DNA of 64,000 nt from Candidatus Proximibacter danicus (GTDB lineage: Bacteria; Pseudomonadota; Gammaproteobacteria; Burkholderiales; Rhodocyclaceae), in NCBI GenBank assembly GCA_016710885.1, contig JADJUC010000003.1:62001-126000 (forward strand), in the 5' to 3' direction. The position numbers were made by a program, and so were the translations under genes. Shown in pieces: positions 8,671-17,177 of the stretch. A model generated the notes under the pieces. That model did not search any database, was not told the origin of the DNA, and saw nothing but the letters and a program-made list of their open reading frames with translations. Every line of letters starts with the position of its first letter. Positions within the stretch are counted from its first letter, which is position 1.

Positions 8671-9120
8671 TCAGTTGGTCCAGGGGAGTCCGGCGTGTCG
8701 CCAGCCGGCTATCTTGCCGCGTTGCCCGTTGGCATCCTTGTCACCCTCGAAGCCTTCGAGCACGTTGTAGCAGCCGGACCAGCCGGCTTCGGTTGCGGCG
8801 ATAGCGGCGTGGTGCGAGCGTATGCCGCTGCGGCAGACAAAGAGCACCAGCGACTCAATGTCGACCTGCTGCCGTAACTGTGCCAGAAAGTGCGGGTTGG
8901 GTTGTGCCTCCGGCCAGTTCTGCCACTCGATTTCGATCGCGCCGGGGACGCGCCCGACCCAGACCCATTCGGCGCGTGTGCGCACATCCACGATTTGCGC
9001 ACCGGGGGCAAGTTGCCAGAGTTCGTAGGCCTCCTGCGGCGTCAGGGCGCCTGAATAACTTAGCGATAACGCAGTTGCGCGCGTCTGTGCGAGGCGGAGA
9101 AGTTCAGTCAATTTTCCCAT
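8671..9120 (-). CDS. Rhodanese-like domain protein
   Basis: This 149-residue single-domain rhodanese has PQEAYELWQ, IVDVRTRAEW (about 48-57) and the active-site loop VCRSGIRSHHAA with the persulfide-forming Cys. Rhodaneses transfer sulfane sulfur to acceptors; the natural acceptor here is unknown. Being just upstream of nadA, it might help NadA cluster sulfur supply, but that is inference. It is transcribed away from glnA, and the 285-bp gap between them carries the nitrogen-control sites described below. Confidence 0.88.
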   Translation of the reverse strand: MGKLTELLRLAQTRATALSLSYSGALTPQEAYELWQLAPGAQIVDVRTRAEWVWVGRVPGAIEIEWQNWPEAQPNPHFLAQLRQQVDIESLVLFVCRSGIRSHHAAIAATEAGWSGCYNVLEGFEGDKDANGQRGKIAGWRHAGLPWTN

Positions 9121-9211
9121 GGGGAGATGCTTGTCGCTGGGCTAAACCAAGAATGCAAAACGAGGGGCGCAAGTATACGGCAGATGTGTGGTGACATTGA
9201 ATTTTGGGTTT

Positions 9212-9259
9212 AACACCAATTTGGTGCATTTTTTCCGCGGCGCGCACCGTCCAGGTGCA
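9212..9259. promoter_or_regulatory. Two NtrC-like enhancer sites upstream of glnA
   Basis: Two palindromes of the NtrC form GCACC-N5-GGTGC are visible: CACC at 9214-9217 with GGTGCA at 9223-9228 (first half-site has A for G), and GCACC at 9244-9248 with GGTGC at 9254-9258. Their centres, 9220 and 9251, are 31 bp apart (three helical turns). They lie about 70-115 bp upstream of a sigma-54 promoter, the expected enhancer geometry. The same pair with the same spacing precedes amtB. Confidence 0.8.
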
Positions 9260-9322
9260 GGTAAAAACCCGGCGCTCGCGCTTAGGGCTTGTGGCACAAT
9301 GCAAAGTTCTTTCGTGGTTGTC

Positions 9323-9338
9323 TGGCATGTTTCCTGCT
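9323..9338 (+). promoter_or_regulatory. Sigma-54 (-24/-12) promoter of glnA
   Basis: TGGCATGTTTCCTGCT has GG at 9324-9325 and GC at 9336-9337 with exactly ten bases between, as in the TGGCAC-N5-TTGC consensus. Transcription would begin near 9349, leaving a leader of about 57 nt before the glnA ATG at 9406. Confidence 0.72.
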
Positions 9339-9405
9339 GCTAGGATCACGCACGATTTTTGATATCTGCCGGCGAGGCCGGCACCTGCTCAGGAGACTTT
9401 GCACT

Positions 9406-10821
9406 ATGGCAACCCCGCAAGACGTCATCAAGATGGTCAAGGAAAACGACGTCAAGTTCGTCGATTTCCGTTTTACCGACACCCGTGGCAAGGAACAGCA
9501 CGTCACTGTGCCGATCAGCGCCTTCGACGAAGACAAGTTCGAGTCCGGCCACGCCTTTGATGGTTCCTCGATCGCCGGCTGGAAGGGCATCCAGGCTTCC
9601 GACATGCTGCTGATGCCGGATCCTTCGACCGCCTACATCGACCCGTTCTTCGACGAAACCACCGTCGTCCTGTCGTGCGACGTCGTCGATCCGACCGACG
9701 GCCGTGGCTATGACCGCGACCCGCGCTCGATCGCCAAGCGCGCCGAAGCCTACCTGAAGTCCTCCGGCATTGGCGACACCGCCTACTTCGGTCCGGAACC
9801 CGAATTCTTCATCTTCGACTCCGTCGAGTGGAACGTCGACATGTCGGGCTGCAACCTGAAGATCTACTCGGCCGAAGCAGCCTGGACCTCCGGTGAAAAG
9901 ACCGAAGGCGCTGGCGGCACGGGCCACCGCCCGACCGTCAAGGGCGGCTACTTCCCGGTTCCGCCGGTCGACAGCCTGCACGACATCCGTTCGGCCATGG
10001 TCCTGACGCTCGAGTCGCTCGGCGTCCCGGTCGAAGTGCACCACCACGAAGTGGCCACCGCCGGCCAGTGCGAAATCGGCACCGTGTTCAGCACGCTGGT
10101 CAAGCGCGCCGACTGGACCCAGATCCTCAAGTACGTGGTGCACAACGTTGCCCACCAGTACGGCAAGACCGCCACCTTCATGCCGAAGCCGATCGTTGGC
10201 GACAACGGTTCGGGCATGCACGTTCACCAGTCGATCTGGAAAGATGGCAAAAACCTGTTCGCGGGCAACGGCTACGCTGGCATGTCGGAAACCGCCCTGT
10301 TCTACATCGGCGGCATCATCAAGCACGCCAAGTCGCTGAATGCCATTACCAACCCGGGCACCAATTCGTACAAGCGTCTGGTTCCGCACTACGAAGCCCC
10401 GGTCAAGATGGCCTATTCGGCCAAGAACCGTTCGGCCTCGATCCGCATTCCGCACGTTGCGTCCGACAAGGCCCGTCGTATCGAAACCCGCTTCCCGGAT
10501 CCGATCGCCAACCCGTACCTGTGCTTCGCCGCGCTGCTGATGGCCGGTCTGGATGGTATCCAGAACAAGATCCACCCGGGCGATCCGGCTGACAAGAACC
10601 TGTACGACCTGCCGCCGGAAGAGGATGCAAAGATCCCGACCGTCTGCGCCAGCCTCGACGAAGCGCTGGACGCACTGGATAAGGATCGCGAGTACCTGAC
10701 CCGTGGCGGCGTTTTCTCCAACGACTGGATCGATGCCTTCATCGCCCTGAAGATGGACGAAGTCAACAAGGTCCGCATGACGACCCACCCGGTCGAGTTC
10801 GACATGTACTACAGCTGCTAG
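9406..10821 (+). CDS. glnA: Type I glutamine synthetase
   Basis: GlnA makes glutamine from glutamate, ammonia and ATP and is the core ammonium-assimilation enzyme. The 471-residue protein begins MATPQDVIKMVKENDVKF and has the family signatures FDGSSIAGWKGI (about 48-59), the KPIVGDNGSGMHVHQS ATP/metal region (about 262-277) and KNLYDLPPEE, whose Tyr (about residue 400) matches the GlnE adenylylation site, so it is the adenylylatable beta subtype. The start follows a sigma-54 promoter and NtrC sites, and a GGAG ribosome-binding site lies close upstream. The NtrBC genes are 0.7 kb downstream. Confidence 0.98.
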   Translation: MATPQDVIKMVKENDVKFVDFRFTDTRGKEQHVTVPISAFDEDKFESGHAFDGSSIAGWKGIQASDMLLMPDPSTAYIDPFFDETTVVLSCDVVDPTDGRGYDRDPRSIAKRAEAYLKSSGIGDTAYFGPEPEFFIFDSVEWNVDMSGCNLKIYSAEAAWTSGEKTEGAGGTGHRPTVKGGYFPVPPVDSLHDIRSAMVLTLESLGVPVEVHHHEVATAGQCEIGTVFSTLVKRADWTQILKYVVHNVAHQYGKTATFMPKPIVGDNGSGMHVHQSIWKDGKNLFAGNGYAGMSETALFYIGGIIKHAKSLNAITNPGTNSYKRLVPHYEAPVKMAYSAKNRSASIRIPHVASDKARRIETRFPDPIANPYLCFAALLMAGLDGIQNKIHPGDPADKNLYDLPPEEDAKIPTVCASLDEALDALDKDREYLTRGGVFSNDWIDAFIALKMDEVNKVRMTTHPVEFDMYYSC

Positions 10822-10840
10822 GTTTTTCGCAGCCAATAAG

Positions 10841-10876
10841 AGGGCGGGGGTTCCTGGAATCCCCGCCCTTTTTCTT
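10841..10876 (+). terminator. Rho-independent terminator after glnA
   Basis: AGGGCGGGG (10841-10849) pairs with CCCCGCCCT (10861-10869) and is followed by a T-rich tract. It separates glnA from the DUF4124 gene and ntrBC. Confidence 0.9.
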
Positions 10877-10949
10877 TGTCGGCCTTGTACGCCGATGTCG
10901 TTTTGATGCGTTAAACTCTTTGTCACAGCAGCAAGACGATGGAGACACA

Positions 10950-11417
10950 ATGCGTAAATGCTTGGCAATTGGATTCCTTGCCTGGGCGGCCGTGCCGGCG
11001 TATGCCGAAATTTACAAGTGCACCGACCGCGATGGCCATGTGACCTATTCCAATGTGGCGTCAAAAGGATGCGGCAAACTCAATCTTGACCCGATCTCTT
11101 CCGTCCCCGGTACCAAGCCGGCGGCGAGAACGCCAACGCCTGCGACCTTTCCTCGAGTTGAAGACGGCACGCAGAAGGCGCGCGACAACGATCGCAAGAA
11201 AATCCTGGAGCAGGAATTGACGGCAGAGCAGAAAAGCCTGGACGACGCCCGGAAAAAACTGGAGGAAGGCGAAATCGCTCTCCCTCAGGAGCGCATGCAG
11301 GGCGGTGCGATCAATCAGGCCAAGGTTCAGGAGCGCGTCCAGCCGCTTCGCGACCAGGTTCGCTTGCATGAGCGCAATCTCGAGGCGATTCGCAAAGAGA
11401 TGCAGAATCTCCGCTGA
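10950..11417 (+). CDS. DUF4124 domain-containing secreted protein
   Basis: This 155-residue protein has a signal peptide (MRKCLAIGFLAWAAVPAYA, cleavage about residue 19) followed by a DUF4124 motif, IYKCTDRDGHVTYSN, with two cysteines (KCTDR, KGCGK). The second half is a charged helix, probably coiled coil (about 75-155). The function of DUF4124 proteins is unknown. I chose the ATG at 10950 because it follows GGAGA and starts the signal peptide. DUF4124 genes often lie between glnA and ntrBC in Betaproteobacteria, a position I recall rather than tested. Confidence 0.85.
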   Translation: MRKCLAIGFLAWAAVPAYAEIYKCTDRDGHVTYSNVASKGCGKLNLDPISSVPGTKPAARTPTPATFPRVEDGTQKARDNDRKKILEQELTAEQKSLDDARKKLEEGEIALPQERMQGGAINQAKVQERVQPLRDQVRLHERNLEAIRKEMQNLR

Positions 11418-11494
11418 CCGTTTTCCTGCGCCTTTCAACCCCCTCAATTTCCTTATTACCCAGTTCCCGCCGAGCCGATAGATCGCTACTGCGC

Positions 11495-12562
11495 ATGACA
11501 GAACGCGAATACCACGCTTTCAGCGGGCTTGACCTGCTGGCCTCCGCCGTTGTCCTGGTGGATGATGATTTCGGCGTTCGCTATCTTAATCCCGCTGCCG
11601 AAAACCTGGTGGCGGCGAGTACCAAGACACTCAGTGGGAAACCACTCAAGGATGTCATCGGTTACTCCCATACCTTGCAGACCGCGCTCGACGAGGCGCT
11701 GGCCAATAACTGGGCCTATACCGGCCAGAACATCGAACTGAAACGCCCGGACGGTGAACCTGTCCAAGTCAATTGCACGGTAACACCCGTTGAAGCGCCC
11801 GGCGGTGGGCTGCTCATCGAAATCTGGCCGATCGACCAGCAGTTGCGCGCAAGTCGTGAAGAGCGATTGCTTGAACAACAACAGGCCAGCCGCGAACTGA
11901 TCCGCAACCTGGCGCACGAGATCAAGAACCCTCTGGGCGGGATTCGCGGTGCCGCGCAGTTGCTCGAACACGAGCTGGTTGGTCTGGCCAACGCTCCGGC
12001 GCTGCGCGAATACACCCAGGTCATCATCCTTGAGGCCGACCGCCTGCAGGATTTGATGCAGCGTTTGCTGACGCCGCAGCGACCGATGCATCCCGGGCCG
12101 GTTTCCATCCATGAAGTGCTCGAACGGGTGCGCAGTCTGCTGGTGGCCGAGTTTCCGCAGACGCTCCAGATTCGCCGCGACTACGACACCAGCCTGCCGG
12201 ATCTGGTTGGCGATCGCGAACAACTCATCCAGGCCATTCTGAACATTGCCCGCAACGCGGCGCAGGCGATGCAGGGAGAAGGGACGATCACCCTGCGAAC
12301 ACGCGCCGTGCGGCAAGTCACGCTGGCCAAGAAGCGCTATCGCCTGGCGCTCGAAATGCAGGTTATCGACGACGGCCCGGGTATTCCCACCGATATCCTT
12401 GAGCGCATGTTCTATCCGCTGGTTTCCGGCCGCGAAGGTGGTTCCGGGCTTGGGCTGACGATTGCCCAGAATTTTGTTCTTCATCACCATGGCACCATCG
12501 AATGCCAAAGTCGGCCAGGCCGAACAATATTCGTCATCCGCCTGCCGCTTGACCCCGGCTAA
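11495..12562 (+). CDS. glnL: Nitrogen regulation sensor histidine kinase NtrB
   Basis: NtrB phosphorylates or dephosphorylates NtrC according to PII status. The 355-residue cytosolic protein has an N-terminal PAS domain (about 10-120, LLASAVVLVDDDFGVRYLNPA), an H box NLAHEIKNPLGGIRG with the phospho-accepting His at 141, an N box NIARNAAQAM, and G boxes DDGPGIP and GGSGLGLTIAQ, ending in RLPLDPG. There are no membrane segments. It is 28-52 bp upstream of glnG, forming the usual two-gene unit. Confidence 0.95.
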   Translation: MTEREYHAFSGLDLLASAVVLVDDDFGVRYLNPAAENLVAASTKTLSGKPLKDVIGYSHTLQTALDEALANNWAYTGQNIELKRPDGEPVQVNCTVTPVEAPGGGLLIEIWPIDQQLRASREERLLEQQQASRELIRNLAHEIKNPLGGIRGAAQLLEHELVGLANAPALREYTQVIILEADRLQDLMQRLLTPQRPMHPGPVSIHEVLERVRSLLVAEFPQTLQIRRDYDTSLPDLVGDREQLIQAILNIARNAAQAMQGEGTITLRTRAVRQVTLAKKRYRLALEMQVIDDGPGIPTDILERMFYPLVSGREGGSGLGLTIAQNFVLHHHGTIECQSRPGRTIFVIRLPLDPG

Positions 12563-12614
12563 CAACCGGGCATGAAACTCGCTAAGGCTTATGCATGACC
12601 TCAATAATAAGGCT

Positions 12615-14036
12615 ATGCAAACCATCATGAAACCTGTCTGGATCGTAGACGACGACCGCTCCATCCGCTGGGTGCTGGAAAAGACCCTGGCCCGCGAGCA
12701 GATCCCGTTCAAGAGTTTTGCCTCGGCCACTGAAGCTTTGGTGCAACTGGATCGTGGCGCCGAACCGCCGCAGGTCCTGCTGTCTGATATCCGCATGCCC
12801 GGCCAGTCAGGCCTTGTTCTGCTGCAGGAAGTGAAAAGCCGCTTCCCCGGTCTGCCGGTCATCATCATGACCGCCTACTCCGACCTCGAGTCTGCCGTTG
12901 CCGCGTTTCAGGGCGGGGCGTTCGAGTATCTGCCGAAGCCATTCGATGTGGACCAGGCGGTCGAGTTGATCCGGCGGGCCCTTGATCAGTCGATGCACCA
13001 AGCTGGTGCGTCCGAAGTGGTTGGCCTGACCCCGGAAATTCTTGGCCAGGCGCCGGCCATGCAGGAAGTCTTTCGTGCCATTGGGCGTTTGTCCCAGTCG
13101 CATGCGACGGTGCTGATCACCGGCGAGTCCGGTAGCGGCAAGGAGCTCGTCGCCCGCGCCCTGCATCGGCATAGCCCGAGGGCTGACAAGCCTTTCATCG
13201 CCATCAATACGGCGGCGATCCCGAAGGACCTGCTTGAGTCCGAACTGTTTGGCCATGAACGCGGCGCCTTTACCGGTGCCCAGGCCCAGCGCCGGGGGCG
13301 TTTCGAGCAAGCCGAGGGGGGGACGCTGTTCCTTGACGAAATCGGTGACATGCCGTCCGAGCTGCAGACCCGTCTGCTGCGGGTGCTCTCCGATGGCCAT
13401 TTCTACCGGGTCGGCGGTCATTCGCCGATCAAGGCCAACGTCCGCGTCATCGCGGCTACCCATCAGAATCTCGAAACACGAGTCAAGGATGGCTTGTTTC
13501 GCGAAGACCTCTTTCATCGCCTCAACGTCATCCGCATCCGTTTGCCATCGCTGCGCGAACGGCGTGAGGACGTACCGCTGCTGGCACGTCATTTCCTCTC
13601 GAAGAGTGCGCAGGATCTGGGCGTCGAAGCCAAACGCCTGTCCGAGGCGGCACTCAAGTATCTGACGACAGTCGATTTCCAGGGCAACGTACGCCAACTG
13701 GAAAACCTCTGTCACTGGCTGACCGTCATGGCGCCCGGGCAAACGGTGGAAGTCGCCGATTTGCCGACTGAATTGCGTGAAAGCGCGCCGATGGCCAGCG
13801 CTGGCGACTGGGAAAGCGTGCTGGCGAGCGAAGTCGATCGTCAGTTGATCGCCGGCGGAGGGGGAGTGCACGAACGCTTGTTGCAGGCGTTCGAGCGCAT
13901 CCTGATCAATCGTGCGCTGGCGAGTACGGGGGGGCGTCGCATTGAGGCCGCCGTGGCGCTGGGTATTGGCCGCAACACCATTACGCGCAAGATTCAGGAG
14001 CTTGGCCTCGGCAACGGCAAGGGCGACGACACCTGA
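12615..14036 (+). CDS. glnG: Nitrogen regulation response regulator NtrC
   Basis: NtrC~P activates sigma-54 promoters under nitrogen limitation. It has a receiver domain (KPVWIVDDDRSIRWVLE, phospho-Asp in LLSDIRMPG), a central AAA+ domain with Walker A GESGSGKE and the sigma-54-contacting loop HERGAFTGAQ, and a C-terminal Fis-type helix-turn-helix (RIEAAVALGIGRNTITRKIQ). Possible ATGs are 12591, 12615 and 12627; 12615 has AAGG upstream, while 12627 would place the phospho-Asp at residue 54 as in E. coli. Likely targets in this window are glnA and amtB. Confidence 0.95.
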   Translation: MQTIMKPVWIVDDDRSIRWVLEKTLAREQIPFKSFASATEALVQLDRGAEPPQVLLSDIRMPGQSGLVLLQEVKSRFPGLPVIIMTAYSDLESAVAAFQGGAFEYLPKPFDVDQAVELIRRALDQSMHQAGASEVVGLTPEILGQAPAMQEVFRAIGRLSQSHATVLITGESGSGKELVARALHRHSPRADKPFIAINTAAIPKDLLESELFGHERGAFTGAQAQRRGRFEQAEGGTLFLDEIGDMPSELQTRLLRVLSDGHFYRVGGHSPIKANVRVIAATHQNLETRVKDGLFREDLFHRLNVIRIRLPSLRERREDVPLLARHFLSKSAQDLGVEAKRLSEAALKYLTTVDFQGNVRQLENLCHWLTVMAPGQTVEVADLPTELRESAPMASAGDWESVLASEVDRQLIAGGGGVHERLLQAFERILINRALASTGGRRIEAAVALGIGRNTITRKIQELGLGNGKGDDT

Positions 14037-14092
14037 GCACGTGGCTGTCCGGCGTGGCTTGCCGTGAGATATTTTTCGGCGATAATGCCCGC

Positions 14093-14890
14093 ATGACCGC
14101 TGCATTGATCGATCCCGCCCGCCTGAAGCCGCTGCTTGGCGAACTTTCCTCCCGCTTTGACGTAGATGCGCTGGCCGAAGGGAGTTCATCCAGCGACCTC
14201 CTCCTTGAACGGGCGGCCAAGGGCGCCGGCTCCGGCAGCGTCCTGGTGGTCGATCGACAGACTGCTGGCCGCGGTCGTCGTGGTCGGCAGTGGACCTCTT
14301 CCCCGGAAGCCAGTCTGACTTTTTCCCTGTTGTGGCGTTTCGAGGGCGATGTTCAGCGCTTGTCCGGTCTTTCGCTGGCCATCGGTCTGGGGCTCGTGCG
14401 CGCTCTCGAAACTTTCGGAGTCCGTGGTGCCGGACTCAAGTGGCCCAATGACGTCCTCTTCGCGGACGGCAAACTCGCGGGCATTCTGGTTGAGCTTTCG
14501 AGCGAGCGCCGCGGCATGGTTGCCGTGATCGGCATTGGTCTTAACCTCGATGCTCCTCCGGCGGAGTTGGCGCTCGACATGCCCGCTGCTGCGCTCGCCT
14601 CGCTGCTGCCGGCCTTGCCGGAGCGCCATGTGCTGTTGGCCAGGCTGCTGGTGGAACTGGCGGTCGTGCTTGATCAGTTTTCGCAGGGGGGCTTTGCCGC
14701 GCTGCGGGAGGAGTGGCAACGCCTGCACGTCTGGCAGGATCGAGAAGTGACCGTACTGCACGATGGCCGTGTCGAAATGGTCGGCCGCTGTCGTGGCGCC
14801 GATAGCGATGGCGCCCTGCTGGTGGAAACCGCGAACGGCGTGATGCGCTGCCTTTCCGGAGATGTCTCGTTGCGCAGTACCCCGCAATGA
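14093..14890 (+). CDS. birA: Biotin--[acetyl-CoA-carboxylase] ligase, monofunctional
   Basis: BirA makes biotinyl-AMP and transfers biotin to the carboxyl carrier protein. The 265-residue protein has the biotin/ATP loop TAGRGRRGRQW (about 58-68), LKWPNDVL (about 116-123), KLAGILVE and a C-terminal SH3-like region. It starts almost directly with the catalytic domain, so it lacks the N-terminal winged helix of the E. coli repressor-ligase and should not repress bio genes. The ATG at 14093 is chosen over 14054. The stop overlaps the coaX start (ATGA), so the two are coupled. Confidence 0.93.
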   Translation: MTAALIDPARLKPLLGELSSRFDVDALAEGSSSSDLLLERAAKGAGSGSVLVVDRQTAGRGRRGRQWTSSPEASLTFSLLWRFEGDVQRLSGLSLAIGLGLVRALETFGVRGAGLKWPNDVLFADGKLAGILVELSSERRGMVAVIGIGLNLDAPPAELALDMPAAALASLLPALPERHVLLARLLVELAVVLDQFSQGGFAALREEWQRLHVWQDREVTVLHDGRVEMVGRCRGADSDGALLVETANGVMRCLSGDVSLRSTPQ

Positions 14891-15606
14891 TCGCGGTCAT
14901 CGACGCCGGCAACAGCCGTATCAAGTGGGGGCTGCATGACGGCGTCGGCTGGCAGGCGAAAGGCGTCCTGGCGACGGCCGATGTCGCGTGGCTCAGTGAG
15001 GCCGCCGAAGACTGGCCGGCCGATACCCGTATCGTTGTCTGCAACGTCGCGGGAGCACATGTCGGGCATGAAATTCAAACCATCCTCGGCAAGCGCCATC
15101 GCGATATCCACCGCTTTGTCTCTGCCGCTGATTGCTGCGGCGTGACCAACACCTATGAAAATCCGCAGCAGCTCGGCACTGACCGCTGGGCGGCGTTGCT
15201 CGGGGCCCGGGGGCTGGCGTCAGCCGCCTGCCTCGTCGTTTGCGCCGGGACAGCGACAACGGCCGATCTGCTGACTGCCGACGGCCACTTTTCGGGCGGC
15301 ATCATTCTTCCGGGCTTCGATCTGATGCGCGATGCCCTGGCCGGCAATACGGCACAGTTGCCGCTGGCCGACGGAAATTATTGCGATGCGCCGCGCAATA
15401 CCATGGATGCCATTGTCACCGGGTGTTTGCATGCGCAGTTGGGTGCCATCGAACGCATGTTCGGCAAGATTGCTGCCGGGGAAGGTGCAAGGTGTCTGCT
15501 CACTGGCGGCGCGGCAGCGCGTCTGCAGCCACACTTGAGTATTCCTGTGCAAGTAGAGGAGAATCTGATCCTCGACGGGTTGGTACGCTATGGCGCCTCC
15601 GTCTAG
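14887..15606 (+). CDS. coaX: Type III pantothenate kinase
   Basis: CoaX phosphorylates pantothenate, the first step of CoA synthesis. Motifs of the type III ASKHA fold are visible: IAVIDAGNSRIKWG (P-loop-like, residues 2-15), the pantothenate-binding GTDRWAALLGAR (about 97-108) and VCAGTATTADLL (about 117-128). The 239-residue length is typical. The birA-coaX pair is conserved in many Betaproteobacteria. It ends 45 bp before the DUF350 gene. Confidence 0.95.
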   Translation: MIAVIDAGNSRIKWGLHDGVGWQAKGVLATADVAWLSEAAEDWPADTRIVVCNVAGAHVGHEIQTILGKRHRDIHRFVSAADCCGVTNTYENPQQLGTDRWAALLGARGLASAACLVVCAGTATTADLLTADGHFSGGIILPGFDLMRDALAGNTAQLPLADGNYCDAPRNTMDAIVTGCLHAQLGAIERMFGKIAAGEGARCLLTGGAAARLQPHLSIPVQVEENLILDGLVRYGASV

Positions 15607-15651
15607 CCCGTTGTCGGCAGGTGCCGGCATCCATCTGAAAGGAGGCTTTTC

Positions 15652-16056
15652 GTGCTCTCCAGTTTTCTGACGGCGGTTCCCGCCTTCTTTGCCTATTTCG
15701 GCGTGGCCATTGTGCTGGTCGCCGTCTTCCTGCTGGTTTATGTGAACGTAACCCCTTATCAGGAAATCACCCTGATCCGGTCGGGTAATACGGCTGCCGC
15801 CATCAGTCTCTCCGGCGCGCTGTTCGGTTTCGTCATGCCGGTCGCCAACGCCATCGCGCACAGCGGTACCGTCGCCGATCTTGCGGCCTGGGGGGCGGTC
15901 GCCGGCGTCGTACAGATATTTGCTTACCTGGTTGCCCGCTACACCTTTCCCCAGATGAATAGCGACATCCCTGCTGGTAAGGTGGCCCCTGCCGTTTTTC
16001 TGGCAGTTCTCTCGCTCAGTGTCGGCCTGCTCAACGCCGCCTGCATGAGTTACTGA
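15652..16056 (+). CDS. DUF350 family membrane protein
   Basis: This 134-residue integral membrane protein has about four transmembrane helices (roughly 8-32, 45-65, 72-97, 108-130) and the DUF350/YjfL-like core YVNVTPYQEITLIRSGNTAAAISLSG. Its molecular function is not established; related proteins occur with PspA, SPFH and AdoMet/polyamine genes. The start is a GTG at 15652 behind the excellent ribosome-binding site AAAGGAGG. It opens the cassette that continues to 22804, with the SPFH gene following 50 bp downstream. Confidence 0.85.
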   Translation: MLSSFLTAVPAFFAYFGVAIVLVAVFLLVYVNVTPYQEITLIRSGNTAAAISLSGALFGFVMPVANAIAHSGTVADLAAWGAVAGVVQIFAYLVARYTFPQMNSDIPAGKVAPAVFLAVLSLSVGLLNAACMSY

Positions 16057-16106
16057 AAATTCTTGGCTTCATTCCGTTGTTCCACGCCTGATCTCAGGAG
16101 ACCTAC

Positions 16107-17036
16107 ATGGCCCTCATGGACTTCATCAAGAAACAGTTTATCGACGTCATCCACTGGACGGAGGAGGGCGACGATGTCCTTGCCTATCGCTACCCGATGC
16201 AGGATTTCGAAATCCAGTACGGTGCGCAACTCACCGTGCGCGAGTCGCAGATGGCGGTATTCGTCAACGAAGGCAAAATCGCGGACGTCTTCGCCCCGGG
16301 GCTCTACAAGCTGACGACGCAAACCCTGCCGCTCCTGACCAACCTGAAGAACTGGGACAAGCTGTTCCAGTCGCCGTTCAAATCCGAGGTCTATTTCTTC
16401 TCTACCCGCCTGCGCCTCGACCGCAAGTGGGGGACGCCGAACCCGATCACCATCCGTGACAAGGATTTCGGCATGGTGCGCATGCGCGCCTTCGGCATCT
16501 ACTCTTACAAGCTGGCGGATCCGGGCAAGTTCTACACCGAAATTTCCGGAACCCGCGAGGAATACCTCGTCGACGATCTCGATGGCCAGTTACGCAATCT
16601 GGTCATCGCGACAATGACCGACCTGTTCGGCGAGTCCGGCGTTCCGTTCATCGACATGGCGGCCAACCAGGTTGAGTTCGGCAAGGCCATGCAGGAAAAA
16701 CTGATCACGGTGTTTGAGCGCTATGGCCTGACGCTAGACGCGTTTGCCGTGCAGAACGTATCGCTGCCAGAAGAATTGCAGAAGATCCTCGATACAAAGA
16801 TCGGCATGAACATGATCGGCGACATGGGCCGCTACACGCAGTATCAGGTCGCCAATGCCATTCCGCTCGCGGCGCAGAACGAAGGCGGTCTCGCCGGGAT
16901 CGGTGCCGGTCTCGGCGCCGGCATGGGCGTTGGCCAGGCGATGGCCGGCGCTATGGCTCAGGCGGCCGTTCCCAGGGGCTGCGTCCGTGGTGGCCGCTGC
17001 TGCCTGCCGTCGCCGGGGCCGCCGCGACTGCCGTGA
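16107..17036 (+). CDS. SPFH/Band 7 domain protein with frameshifted tail
   Basis: The protein, MALMDFIKKQFIDVIHWTE onward, belongs to the SPFH (virion core protein/YdjI-like) family, which scaffolds membrane microdomains or stress complexes. The SPFH domain spans about 20-245, followed by a Gly/Ala-rich linker (about 255-290). The linker then turns into RGCVRGGRCCLPS, unlike the family, while the expected VSADDVVATLEKLHG tail is present in another frame (17033-17152). Alternative-frame alanine-rich stretches between about 16975 and 17010 suggest one or two small indels in a GC-rich run. The domain before the linker looks intact. Confidence 0.85.
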   Translation: MALMDFIKKQFIDVIHWTEEGDDVLAYRYPMQDFEIQYGAQLTVRESQMAVFVNEGKIADVFAPGLYKLTTQTLPLLTNLKNWDKLFQSPFKSEVYFFSTRLRLDRKWGTPNPITIRDKDFGMVRMRAFGIYSYKLADPGKFYTEISGTREEYLVDDLDGQLRNLVIATMTDLFGESGVPFIDMAANQVEFGKAMQEKLITVFERYGLTLDAFAVQNVSLPEELQKILDTKIGMNMIGDMGRYTQYQVANAIPLAAQNEGGLAGIGAGLGAGMGVGQAMAGAMAQAAVPRGCVRGGRCCLPSPGPPRLP

Positions 17037-17152
17037 GCGCCGATGACGTGGTGGCAACGCTGGAGAAACTGCACGGCCTCGTTGCCAAGGGAATCCTCTC
17101 ACAGGCGGAATTCGACACCAAGAAAGCGGAGCTTCTCGGCAAACTGAGCTGA
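17033..17152 (+). pseudogene. Out-of-frame SHOCT-like tail of the SPFH protein
   Basis: This reads VSADDVVATLEKLHGLVAKG and ends GKLS, a short helical C-terminal oligomerisation (SHOCT-like) domain that usually closes such SPFH proteins. It is in the +2 frame relative to the main ORF and has no ribosome-binding site of its own, so it is best seen as the displaced tail. A single consistent frame through 16970-17010 would reconnect it. Confidence 0.65.
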
Positions 17153-17177
17153 CTGGCCGAATCCCCCTTTCGGTCGA

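Noticed and set aside
16107..17036. Programmed ribosomal frameshift in the SPFH gene
   Set aside because: No slippery heptamer with a following structure is obvious, and two shifts would be needed; indels or errors are simpler.
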